Source: Paragyromitra xinjiangensis (Eukaryota > Ascomycota > Pezizomycetes > Pezizales > Discinaceae). Taken from it: DNA of 64,000 nt. A program made the position numbers and the translations under genes. This document shows, in pieces, positions 1-14,942 of this stretch. Location of the stretch: positions 1,550,001 through 1,614,000 of the forward strand of contig JBCAMK010000006.1 of NCBI GenBank assembly GCA_038503065.1, in the 5' to 3' direction. Under the pieces are notes generated by a model. That model did no database searches. It was not told where the DNA came from and was given only the letters and a program-made list of their open reading frames with translations. The first letter of the stretch is position 1, and the number at the start of each line of letters is the position of its first letter.

Positions 1-3000
1 AGTCAACAAAAAATATTCAACTCGGTATTATTTGAGTTTAGTACTGATCGATGAAGGTTTGTTCTTACAATTATTGGATTCCTTTGCACTTTCTGTTTGC
101 TCTTTTCTTTCTCTCTTTTCCCTCTCACAGGAAAGCGAAGTGTCATTTCTTGGCGTGGGGGATCCATTTCTCAGCATCCCAGGCCGAGCCCCAGCATATT
201 GGTAATGGGGATGATGTGGCTAACGCTAACCAATGACATGGGGCACAGACGCGAGACGTTATTTCAAGCAATCAGAAATCTTGCTTTTTCGTCAAGCCCC
301 CTGATGCCGAACTCTCGCAACGGCTGCAACAATTTTCCTTAGAAAGTTGAAGCGAGAGTGTATCATTTTATAGGATACTAATTATAGTCGTTGAGAGCAA
401 AAGTGCTTCTTTGGGTGCTACTCGTCTCTCTAGTTTGATTTACGCGCGACTCTTCATGTTTCCTTTTTTTGATGTTATTTTTTCTCTGTATTAAATGCGA
501 ATGGTGCGAACAAGGATTGTTCTGCATATTGGTTCAATTCTTGATGCTTGGAGGACTGTTCCACACGACTTTTCCTGCCAGCAAGCGTTCTTGGCGCTAT
601 CCACAAGAGCAATTCTTTGTCTAGCGGAAATCCACCGGAAAATCCACCGGAAAAACTTTAGAAAGGCTGCTAACAGGAAGATATGTCGAGGAAGCCAGAA
701 ACAAAAATAATGGCTTTCCTCATCACCGAATAAACCAATTAGAAGGGTTTACCGATAGTGGCCGATTGGTAAATGTATACATGCGCTTGGGTACCAAATA
801 TAAATATCATGGTGTCCCTACGTTAACATTGATTCGCTAGGGGAAGTTGATGCCCTTCACCCAAGCACCTACATGTACATAACTCCTCGACTCTGCTGTG
901 AAATTGCCGTGCTGCGCTTTGCGAAAGCCTACTGAAGCTCCTATTATCGGTAGGTTGATTTTCCTGGTGGATCCTTAGCAGATGCACCCAGGATACTTTA
1001 CGTACTACTTTACGTACAGTAAAAAGACGAGATGATTTTGTTAAATTGTCCATACAGAATTTTTATCGGATGAACTCTCGCATTTAGGCGGTTAGAGATG
1101 CCTAAGCTCTTGAGAAAAATATTTTGCCAGAAAAATTTGTCGTAGCATAGTGTTCCCACCGACCCATACGATACGCGTCTGTTTGCCAAAGGACTCAAAG
1201 TTTGGGTGTTTATGGGTATGTTCATGTATTACCTCTGTGCCTTGTCAAAAAAGAATCGGACGAAATTTGGCTGTTTAGGTAAGGCTGATCTGACCTATCT
1301 AAGGATGTCAATCATTGATGTTGCATGAAATGACTTTTACGACTTCCAAGGGGCCACACGCGAGGGACAGATCTGGGACCAGGCGAAAGGCCCACCCGCT
1401 TCCCCGAGACACATTGATCCAAGAAAAGTATCCGTACCACCCCATGTTCCAACTTCCCAGCTGCAAGCGTAAGGCGAATGGCCCCTGCGCGATCGTTTAC
1501 TCTCCCGCATTTTATTTTTATTTTTATTTTTATTTTTTCGCTCATTGTTTCCCCTCTCTTTTACAACGTTTTAACATCGGAGTTTGCTTTCTTTTTTCTT
1601 CTTTTGGCCGAGATATAGGGTTCTAGAAACAACCGTATACGCCTAATTTGGCCGCAACATCATACGCCAGAAAGAGGAGCCTGTGGTACATGTGCAGCTA
1701 TCTAGAGGAGTCTATGTACGAACCACCTACAGCATGTTTTGAATATCCCTCAAAGCGAGAAAGCGAGGCTCGAAAAGGAGATTGATCATCGAAACTTGTG
1801 GAGGCATATCTAGATCCTTCGTGTTTGCATATATCTATGTGATTCTTCGTGCATATTCTTGTGGGAAGGCGTCCACTGATACAAGCAAAGCATTCTTTGG
1901 AGGAACTTTGTTGCTATGCAATAGTAACCTGCCTACTATTGCTCCCGTGTACAACACACCCTCTTCATCACATCGCCAGCTATGTACTGCCCTCCAAAAT
2001 CAGCCTCAGCCCCGGTAATCACAAAAAGAAAATATTAATAAGGAAGAATCGAAAAGAAAAAAGGAAGCAAAAAAGAAATTTTATGTTGAGAGTTAACCCG
2101 TGGTCGCCTTTACAGCATGTACGATCTGATCTATGGTACGGTTGGTGCAACAATGGTGATAGGGGCTAGAGAAAAGGAAGTATTGGGGGGACAGCATGAT
2201 TTGCGGTGGTGGGTCGTCAAGCCAAAGGAAGAGTACACTAGCGCCTAGAATGATCTACAGCTTTATGCAATGTATCAAATATTGATTGATTCACGGCAGG
2301 CGGGGTGGGAAACGGCGAATCAAGGTTGGTAACAGGAGTTTTGAAAAGAAAGAAAAATACATTTTGTACGTCGCTATGTTCGATCCTCTATTGTACTAAT
2401 CTTTCGGCTATTACCTCTCCGTGCTATCTCAAAAAGATATGCTGTCGAAGTCTTGTATTTGAGATGACGAGATACGCGTAATCTAACTCAAGGCGTTGAA
2501 AGCGTATCTGGTTTTGATAAACATCACATACAATTGATCTCCTGGAAGATTTTATAGCTTTAGTTAGAGAGAGACTTGTCTACGCGTCCGACACTTAACA
2601 GTCGAGTTTGTGGAACCCTAAAACATAACGCTTGAGGCCTGTATGGAATAAGGTAAAGAGTGGGTGGAGACTAGGAAATATCCTCGACAGGGGCATACAT
2701 CGCTTCTGGTATGGAGAGAAAAATAAATAAATGAGAAAGCCTCTCGGAGACTTTTTCTTTTTTCGGGTGATTATCGATACGCATGTTTAAGCAAAACAGT
2801 TTCTATACTTCCCTAGAACTCCGAAACAATACACAAGCCCCCTACCACCTAAAGAGTTAGATATTAACATGCCTCCGTTTCTCCCGCCTCGGCGTTTAAA
2901 TCCCCCCACCTAGATTTATGCCTCTTAGGAACACACCTTTTGCGCCATGAACGCCAAAATAGCCTGATTTATTCGGGGAAGAAAAAAGAAAAAAGAGCAG

Positions 3001-3087
3001 AAACAGTTGCCACGCCCCGGAAAGACTCAATTAATGGTGTTTTCTCGGTTTACTCCGGACTAGTCATTTGGGGAACCGGTTGGAAGT
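1..3087. other. gene-free region
   Basis: I see no supportable gene on either strand. Open frames are short, lack recognisable domains and do not join through plausible introns. Visible structure is limited to an A+T-rich TTTTTA microsatellite near 1510-1537, one TACATGTA palindrome at 870-877 and a short direct duplication of AAATCCACCGG near 629-650. The right edge is the 3' side of the Zap1-like gene. Confidence 0.6.
1510..1537. repeat. TTTTTA microsatellite
   Basis: About four tandem TTTTTA hexamers in an intergenic stretch. It is a simple-sequence repeat with no evident function. Confidence 0.8.
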
Positions 3088-6481
<3,394 letters not shown>

Positions 6482-7647
6482 GATATGCGACGCCTTCCGC
6501 TTTCTACGGGATCCGTCGGCACTCGAAGGATGCACTGGGCCGGAAATGTGTCGGGAGCGAGCTGGTACGAAAGACAGATGAGGCTGGGAAGCTATCGCCA
6601 GAGAGCATTCGGCCAGCAACTGGAGCGGGCGGGGCGTCGGAGATGGCGGCTGGAGCGGCGACTGCAGCAGCGGAGAGAAGAGAAAGCCGTGAGATTTCAT
6701 TCGAGCGGAAGTGGAAAAACGAATAATAATAATAATAATAAAGTGGGGTGTAACTGCCGACACCAAAAAGGTGCTGAGAAGGTATCCACCAAGGTGTTCG
6801 AGGTGGTATTGAGTTGGAATCAGGGTGGTTGTGGGTCTGGCGGGGTATATGTGAGCACGACTCTCACAGCCCATCACTCGGAGGGAGTGATTCTGTGCTG
6901 AGTCTTGGTTCTGTTCAGCCCTAAGGTCATATAATCTCACTCACATGGCCAGCTCTCTCTCTTCCTCCTTCCTCTCCCTCTCCCTTCTCCCTTCCTCCCC
7001 CTCCCCCCTCCCCCTCCCTTCTCCTTCCTCCTTCCCTCCCCTCCCCTCCCCGCCAACCCGCCCGTTCTAAAATGAACCCACTCAACGGTACTCTCCACCC
7101 ATCTCTAGACTATGACTATCCCCGCGTATCCCCCAAACCGTTGCCCCACCTTCCTATCTACGCAACCCGGGGTCCTGCAACCAGGAATCAACTGGTCGCC
7201 TGCAAGCTACTGTAGTGTACAGACGTAAATATGTGACGTACCGCTTTCAGTCGCTAGCTCACTACGAGACTGATGCGACGCGAGTAAACAGGTACCTGAG
7301 TGCATGTAGAGTACATGTAACTACATATACATGTACTTTCCTCGTAGCTAACAACGGTTCGAATCAGGTTGGTCTGCGGCGAACCGTTACATAAGTCTCC
7401 ATCCTCTGCTTCCTGCGCTACAAACGTCACGTTTGCCAAGCACCCAATCGCGTGCTGATCTCTGCAGCCCCGCGCACCCCCCATCCTCTACCCCCACCAT
7501 CACACAACCTCTCGCCAAGCCCCCCCAAACTCCCTGTCCCGCTTTCATTCTCCCCAATCATCATCACCACTTCCATCCCCCTCGTCATCTCATCTCCAAT
7601 CCATCAATTGTTCTCTGAGACACTCTCCACTCAATCCTCCTCCCACA
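6482..7647. promoter_or_regulatory. Divergent intergenic region zafA / HMG-box gene
   Basis: This region serves as upstream DNA for both flanking genes. It contains an AAT repeat (6721-6741), a CAAGGTG site at 6790-6796 that matches the core reported for ZafA targets, a long pyrimidine tract on the + strand (about 6955-7055), and two TACATGTA palindromes (7312-7319, 7328-7335). The CAAGGTG site may mean autoregulation; that is inference. Confidence 0.5.
6721..6741. repeat. AAT trinucleotide microsatellite
   Basis: About six AAT units lie upstream of the chosen zafA start. Reading them as coding gives a run of isoleucines, one reason to prefer the downstream ATG. Confidence 0.8.
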
Positions 7648-8728
7648 ATGGCGACCGGTGTTCTCATCCGTCAATTCCTCTGTTCTGCCCGCATCACCCC
7701 TGCCCATTTCCGTTCCTTATGCGTCCTCCAACGCACTCTCCAGTTCAACCCTCTCTTTGCAATTACTGCTCGTGCTGCTTCTACTGCTACTGCGAGGAAA
7801 ACAACCTCCAAGGCTACCGCCTCTAAGCCCGGCCCAAAGCCCAAAGCCGCCGCGAAGAAACCTGGTGTCAAGCCTAAGGCCACAGCGGCCAAAGGGAAAG
7901 CCACCAAGAAAGCCGCCCCTAAAAAGACTGCAGCCAAAAAGACCGCAGTGAAGAAGAAGAAGCCTGTTGCTAAGAAGCCTGCTAAGAAAGTAGCTACCAA
8001 GAGGAAGAAGAAAGAGGTGCCGACCCCTTCGCAGGTGCGATTCAAGTTAGTGAGAGAATTGCGGCAACGCGCTCTGGATCCCCCGAAAAAGGGTTCGATT
8101 AGTGGGTATGTTCTCTGGGTTACAGAGCAGGGGGGGCCGGGGCTGGAAACGGCTGCAAAGTGGAAGAGCCTACCACAAGAGACTAAAGACGTATGCAATC
8201 CCTCTTCCTCCCTCTCAAACACAACCTGCTGACCTCCGTAGGTGTACAAGGAGAAAGCCGAGCAGGTTACTCCTGTTCGGAACAGAGTCTTTGAAGAATG
8301 GATCGCATCTAGGCCTGTCATAGAGATCTATCGTGCCAACCTTGCCCGTCGTCATCTTCGTAGGCTGGGCGTTAAGCACCACAGCACTCAGCTCCCGGAT
8401 AGTCGCCTTCCGAAACGCCCAGCACCCGCCTATATGTTGTACATCCAGGAGCAGTACCGCTCGGGTCGCGAGTTTGGGAAGTCAGAGAGTGGGAAGAGCG
8501 CAATTATAGAGAATGGCAAACTTCTCCGTGAGGAGTTTTTGAATTTGAGCGCGGCTGACAAGAAGGTATGTTCAATCTATTTTTCCTGCTTGATCTCCGC
8601 TCTTTTTGTTTCCGTTTCCGTTTCCATTTCTGTTTGCTGTGGCTGATATGGATTGTGTGTAGAAATACGAGGATATGGCGCTTGAGAGTCACAAGAAATA
8701 TGCTGCGGCGAAGGAGCACATGAAATGA
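7648..8728 (+). CDS. Mitochondrial HMG-box DNA-binding protein with H1-like tail
   Basis: The product is 310 residues in three exons (7648-8190, 8242-8565, 8663-8728). The N-terminus (MATGVLIRQFLCSARITP, then FAITARAASTAT) is rich in Arg, Ser and Ala without acids and looks like a mitochondrial presequence. About residues 50-125 are a Lys/Ala/Pro repeat of the KKPAAKK type, like a linker-histone tail. Two HMG-box-like regions follow: SGYVLWVTEQ...KWKSLPQETK...YKEKAEQ and APAYMLYIQEQYRSG...EEFLNLSAADKKKYEDMA. The two-box layout with a presequence recalls Abf2/TFAM-type nucleoid proteins that bend and package mtDNA. The first box is poorly conserved. A nuclear HMG protein remains possible. Confidence 0.82.
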
Positions 8729-9342
8729 TCTCCATGACGTCTTCGACGGGTACACGAGAATTGTACCACCAAGAAAGGGAGGGTAGTAATCATTAAGGGG
8801 TGATTGGTGATTGTTACTGCATTCGGGGAAATTTGGGATATCTTGCTGTTGCTTGGCAGTCTGTAGAATAGCATGGGGGAATCAAAATAAATTAGGGGAA
8901 AAAAAGAGAAAAAAACTTTCGTGATGAGAGAAGGATTAAGATGCATGTTGGTTGGAAAACTACAGATGTACTTCTCACTTCCTTTTTGTCAGCAAGTACA
9001 TAAAGTACACATCTCCAATCAGTTCACTCTCCTTTTGCTGATGGGGCATAGTTGTTGGCCTATTGGGCTTTGTATATTAAATGTATATTTACTATTACCA
9101 ATGATTCCTCAGCAATCTCCATTGAGGCTGGCATCGGGGAGAGTTTCAGCCTACTACTACTCACTATTCCGAGAGTTGGGTGATAGATACTGGCAACATT
9201 TCCTGGGGAGAGGATGAGATATTATTTTGTTCAATTATTTATTACGTGACGCCCAGATAATCAAGGATCCGCGATCTTTAAGCCTCAACCACAAATAGCT
9301 ACAACCACCTTTCAACCCTACAAACACCTTCCTCCGACTATC
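8729..9342. other. Intergenic region
   Basis: Contains the 3' region of the HMG gene and the promoter of med16. I see no gene or strong motif. Confidence 0.6.
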
Positions 9343-12300
9343 ATGGAGTCTGGTTTCGGCGTCGAAGACCTCTTCCAGGATGACTCCACTCCCCGCATCC
9401 CACCGCGTCGCATCGACAGCCGTATCGATGAGCTCCGACTCGGCGGATGCAACCAGTGCTTACCCTTCCTTTATTCTCCCCCCAAGAGCCGTCCACTGAC
9501 ATCCTCCGCCCAGGAAAATCGCATGGTCTAAACTCGGTTCAATAGCCATCATCAACGCCGCCGGCACAGGGGTTGAAACTCGCCATCTCTCATGCAGCCC
9601 CGAAGATGGCCGATGGCTTCTCAGCGATGCGTACCCAATCGCGAACGTGTCTCGCTACCATGAAGGACAGCAGCTCACGCACGTCACCTGGAATAGTCAC
9701 GGCGCAGAGCTAGCTGTCATGGACCGTCTGGGGAGAGTGTCGTTCTATACGGTGTTTTTGGCAGTGAACCATTTGAATGTTACACGGAATCAGATTCTGG
9801 ATCAGGACGATGATTTGTGCGCGCTGGTTGGCTTCTGGTGGTTGCCGGTTGAAAGAGCTGTAGGTATCGCTGTGGAGAAGGTACGAGGTAGGAAGGAAGG
9901 GATGGCAATGCTGATGGATAGGCGAGCGACTAGTATGCGTTGTATAGACCTGCGGCGAGACAGGAAGATCGTGGATTTAGGTACCAGGCGTTGAGTTTTC
10001 GACCATATGGGCCGTTTCACCCGATTCAAGGGAAGGTGGCGGCGATTGGGATAACAAGAGGGGGCACGGTGAGTTGCTCTGTTCTAGGTGTGTAGATGTT
10101 AGGTAGGAGGGTGCTGATTTGCGGTGGGAAGGCGAAAATGTGGTATCAAGATGTTCAGGGTCGATATCAAGAAGTTACGACTGAGTTGGAGGGGTTCTCA
10201 AGTTTGGATGATTTATTTTCACATGCGGCAATTTCGTGGAATAAAGGTGCTCCATCTTATTCTCTAAATGGGTGTCTTGTATTAGACGTACTGATGGAAC
10301 AACAGATAATGTCGCTGTTTTGGCAGCATACACGCTCTCCAAGCAGCTCCGTGTATATCGGATTAGTATTAATTGGAATTTACAGCAAAATCAACCTAAC
10401 CAGCCCCCAACCATGCTCCCGGCCCCGCCAACACTTGTGATCAAGCACGTCAAGGTTGAGAACTTCGCCTGCCCCGTTGACTCTGGCACACATGATACTG
10501 CCAGAGCGCAGCTATCTCACCTCGAAATCATGGCACCTACCCCAGGGCCTCCGCAAATCCCTAATGTTCCAGGGATACTCGCAATCTTTTCCAACAGAAC
10601 GGCGGATGGGCAATCATTCAGCGTTGTCAGTAGATGGAGCTTAAAGGAAAGCCCTTCCACCCTCCATCCATCTTTTGACCAGCTAGGCGTACGAAGGGGC
10701 AGTGTTTCTTCCCCCACAAACCTAGAGCTGGAGTTGCAGAGAATGGACGACGTAATAATCGACAAATGTGTCATCTCTGTCTCGCTGGTCACCTCAGGCA
10801 CGGTTGTTGCCCTCGCGTTTACCGACGGCTCTCTAGACCTTCGAGATCGATACACTTTCAATCCACTGCAGGCCCACCCCCTGAACAAGGATCTCGTCAT
10901 GAATATGGTGCAGGCTGGCTTCTCATTTCCTCCTGGCGCACCCTGCGTTGATCTCGCGCTATCGCCTAATAACGCGGTTGCTATTAGACTCGGGCTGAAC
11001 AATGATATCGAGCTAATGGTTATGCAATACTCTGCGGGGTCGATGAGTGAGGCGGACAATATGGAGGTTGCTTGTGTGGCACTTGCGCACCAGCATGCGT
11101 ATAGCTGCAATAACCACCTGAATAACGACGACCTGCTCCTCGTAGCGCAGCAGTACCGTAACCCTGTCTTCAATAATACCTTCTTATCAGAGGCCCACAG
11201 AGCTCTCAACCTGAAGATGGATTTTGCGACAGAGTCCCCTAGTGAAAGGCTGTTTAGGAACCCGCTGTTACAGAGATGTTTGAGTTTGCAGAATAGTTTA
11301 GACTTTCAGGGGGAGAGGGTCAATAAGAGGTTGAGTGGAAAGTTGGCGTGGGCAACGCTGCACCTGAGGGTGGCTAGTGTTGCGTTTGCATTGACTTTTA
11401 ATAACCCGCAGCGACAAGCAGGCTCGGGGGGGTCTGGAGGGGTAGGAGCGAGTGGGAGCGGGGGGAGTAATGATTTTGATCTGAGGCCAGAGGCACTGCA
11501 GACTTTACTAGGCCTAGTAAGGTGGTTGATGGATATCATGTCCTTGACAATTAGCGATCTATTCGAGCTGGCGAAGGCGACGAAAGGGAGAGCAGGGGAT
11601 TTGGCGTTTGTGCGACAAAAAGTCATTGAAGGCAATTCCCCAGCGCTCTTCTTGGCACTTGCAAGTGCTCCTAGAGCATTATTACGGTACAACTGTAGAA
11701 GTCTCAGAGGGTTAGAAACGACGGCAGGGAAGCAGCTGGCTGCCTTGCAGGGTGGGCAGGTTGATGAGGAGCAGAGGACAACCTTTAGAAGTTTAAAGGT
11801 CCCTATTGAGAGTTGCGCAGTAAAGATCAGTCAGTTCGAGAGGATTATGACAGATATTGATGGAACGATTCGGGCGGCTTATATTAGTATGTTTCCTACA
11901 TTTGATCCCCACCCAAGCTATCTCATGACTAACAACCCCTGAAAAGACCTCCCAGAACCAGACAGAGCAACTGCCGAAAAACTCCTTTTCGTCAACAACG
12001 AGATCCCACCTGTCTTCCTTGTTGCCGTCGAGCGTCTCCTCAACACCACACTCCCTATGTTACGCAATGACCTTGATGTCGCCAAGCTCTTTTGGCACGA
12101 CGTGACCTGGCTCGGCTTCCACGACGATGTAGCCTCACAGGAATATCGGAAGCTAAATCGTATCGATGCGATCCGTAAAGTGGTATTGCCGAGCGGAGAT
12201 GATAAGATAAAGCTGCGACGATGCACACGGTGCTGTGCGGTAGTTGAGGACATTATTCCTGTGAAGAGTCCCAGTTATTGGCTAGGGAGTATGCAGAGGA

Positions 12301-12344
12301 TGTGTTTTTGTGGGACGTTATGGATGCATATAAGTGGTCCCTAA
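9343..12344 (+). CDS. MED16: Mediator complex subunit 16 (Sin4/Med16)
   Basis: This is a Mediator tail subunit that links transcription factors to RNA polymerase II. The model has exons 9343-9455, 9514-9880, 9988-10068, 10132-10246, 10306-11886 and 11947-12344 and gives 884 residues, in the usual range. Family marks are the N-terminal KIAWSKLGSIAII, a WD-like HVTWNSHGAELAVMDRLGRV, LVGFWWLP, SFRPYGPFHPIQ, KMWYQDVQGRYQEV and the C-terminal Cys-rich RRCTRCCAVVEDI...CFCGTLW. The third intron is set to end at 10131, because ending at the first AG gives only 27 nt; a CTGAT branch site precedes 10131 and the join gives GITRGGT-AKMWYQ. The last intron has CTAAC before its acceptor. A Gly/Ser-rich stretch lies near 11420-11470. 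Family assignment is firm; intron 2 is less sure. Confidence 0.9.
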
Positions 12345-14942
12345 AAAGAGTCGTGAAACGTATGGAAGACGAGATGTGTTGTGATGTGGGTTTTTGCTTG
12401 GGTGCCCTGGATATAAGGAATGTATCTTAACCGCAAAAGGGCTTGGAGCTATTGATAGGGATTTAAGGAGTGCTTGATTTTATCGCTTTCCATTTTTACC
12501 TGTAGGCACCCCACCGATTGGAAGAAGGGAACTTTATGGATGATTGGTCCTAGGGTCAAGTAACGGGAAGAAAGGAGGACTGATGCACCAGTTATCACTC
12601 GTTATTCTCGGCAGGCACTATTAAGATGCAATCTCACCCTAGAGCTCTATTTCATAATTTCATGTGGTAAAAGAAGCTTTACTGGATACCTAGCTCCAAT
12701 GCCACGAGATCTGTATACAAACCATTATGGCAAAGTAAAAGGTATTTATCCTTAACCAGCAAATCTTCAAGAAACACTTTAACGGCCCATACCCGGGAAC
12801 TTGCTTCACTTGAGCATGCCATATTATTAGGGTCTTACCCGAATTAGTGCGATACACCTGGAAATTAGATCATATCTCATCACTCGGTATGGCTGCTAGT
12901 AGAGATATAGGATACAGGATTTTTAACAAGCCTGGATATGATTATTCTCTAGTACCTATATGATTTTTTTTCTAGTATAATCGATACTCTAGCCTCTATA
13001 GGCTTTTGGGCTACTTGGGGGATATCTAGAACACGTCGGGGCGTATTTGGCCTGACTGATAAGCCCAATGATAATGGCGGTGGATTCATTGAGTACATCT
13101 AACGACCTGGGTTATGGTACACTGATAAGTTCTAGCGCTAGATGTGGTAGAAGCTCTCCTACATTCCAGCTTCTATGTATAAAAAAAAGTCTTCCACAAT
13201 TATTCTCACTCTTCTAATGTTGAGTTCTAGGTGGTAGACAAAATACCGTAGCCCTAATATTGGCTCTCCTGAAAGGGTTGCCTTGTAATAACTTCACCTA
13301 AGGGCGTTTTGCGAAACAGAAATTTGATAAAAAACTAAGCTGGTTCTCTATGTAGTTGGGATACCTCGGCTGCGGGTAGGCATAAACATGTGTCTTACTT
13401 GTCAGCGTTGATGGGGGCAGGCCTGTGTTCATAGTGTCCTGGTAGCGTTTCTAATGGGGCTCCTGAGGTTGTTTGGGATGAGCATTAATTGGCTGATCTT
13501 AGCGTAGGATTCTTTTTTTAGGTTTTCTCGCTCTACTAAATTCCTCTCCACTATCCCTATGGGGTGTTGTCGTTGAAACCTCCACTATGACTGCCATCTG
13601 TGGGTAAGGCCTTCTCCTTACTTCTCGCTAATTCCATAAACTCTCTATTGGAATTCTTCGAACTTCATGCATAGGTGAACTAACCTACAGTTCACCTACT
13701 AACATGATTCAGCTCAAGATCTTTGGGATGGAATGAACGGCGTTACTGAAGAAACCTTCTAGCCATCTTCCCCGAGCTTAAACTAAAGACCCATTCTCTC
13801 GTAGTAAAACAATATTGGCAGACATCTGATAGTACTATTATGAACAACTATCATGAGCGACCATCATAATAATAATAGGTAACTGGAATAACATACATGA
13901 CGAAGATAGATGGAACTTTGGCTCGGTCATACAAAAATCTCTAATACCCTGAAAGGACCATGTATTCGCTTAGCGAACTTTGCTCCTTAGAGCTAGTGTG
14001 GGAGTACGTGTAGTTGTATGGGTTACGTCTTGATCGATTGCCGTATTGAGCGACCGAATACCAATAAAAAACTTATATCTTGAGCGGTGATAGAAATTTT
14101 GAAGCGGCAGAGTTGGTTCTGGTGACTAATTTGGTATTGTATTCCCTTTGGGTTTTACCATCGCCTGTCTATATGCGTGGTTTGGTGAATGAAATGCGTA
14201 GTTATGTTATTAGTCACGGCAAGTCACTCGGTTTAACATTGCCAGAAGTGTTGGAGATGCTTCCTAATATAGGGCGTAGCTTCGGAGTCGGAAATGATTG
14301 GGAGACAGGGGCCTAAGCGCACGGGCGCTTGGGCAACTGAGAGCTATTTGGATAGGGGCCGTACTGCCCACCTAACAATTATGCAATCGAGCCTTCTATT
14401 CCTCCTTTTTTTTTTGATCAAAGTTTCATCGATTTCTGGGTACAAGAATATCGCATGCAACAAAAGTTATGAACAAAACCCATCCTTCTATTCCTTCCTA
14501 CGTGCCCCAATATTACAACAAGAAGTGTTGGAAACGGCTCCCTGATCTCGTGTGAAACAGTCTCCTGGGAAACGAGCTCAGGCTGTAGAACGAAGTAGAG
14601 GGTTCTAGCAAGCACGACCAAAGGGCAAGGTATATAATCTAGCCTGTGCAGGAATCGTCCTTTAATTAATCAAGTCTCGTTCTATTATTCGTGGCAAGAA
14701 GTTTTGGTGCCTGTTCACAAGAGTCTTGGTTTGGGAAAGCTTTGACCAAAAATAAAGACAAGCATACGATTCTTATTTCTTGATGAGGCTTTAACGTTGT
14801 GATGATGATCTTTCCAGACTCCATTCATAACGGCATCGGGACATGCAAAAGCGTTCATCCATAACGCCCTTTCTATAATTAACGAGTCTTGGAGCCACAC
14901 ACGCGATAAAAAGAAAGAGAACATATGGCCTGAATACTCTTT
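12345..14942. other. Gene-free region, possibly decayed repeat
   Basis: There is 2.6 kb without a gene I can support. Frames are broken in all phases. A 78-codon frame near 14080-14316 begins with TTG and has no recognisable domain. The appearance is of degenerate mobile DNA, but no terminal repeat or pol motif is identifiable. Confidence 0.5.

Noticed and set aside
7350..7370. GGTTCGAATC, a B-box match
   Set aside because: No A-box upstream and no cloverleaf pairing.
10069..10095. 27-nt intron in MED16
   Set aside because: Too short to splice; a 63-nt intron to 10131 with a CTGAT branch site fits the family better.
14080..14316. 78-codon frame
   Set aside because: Begins with TTG, no homologue recognised, no splice partner.
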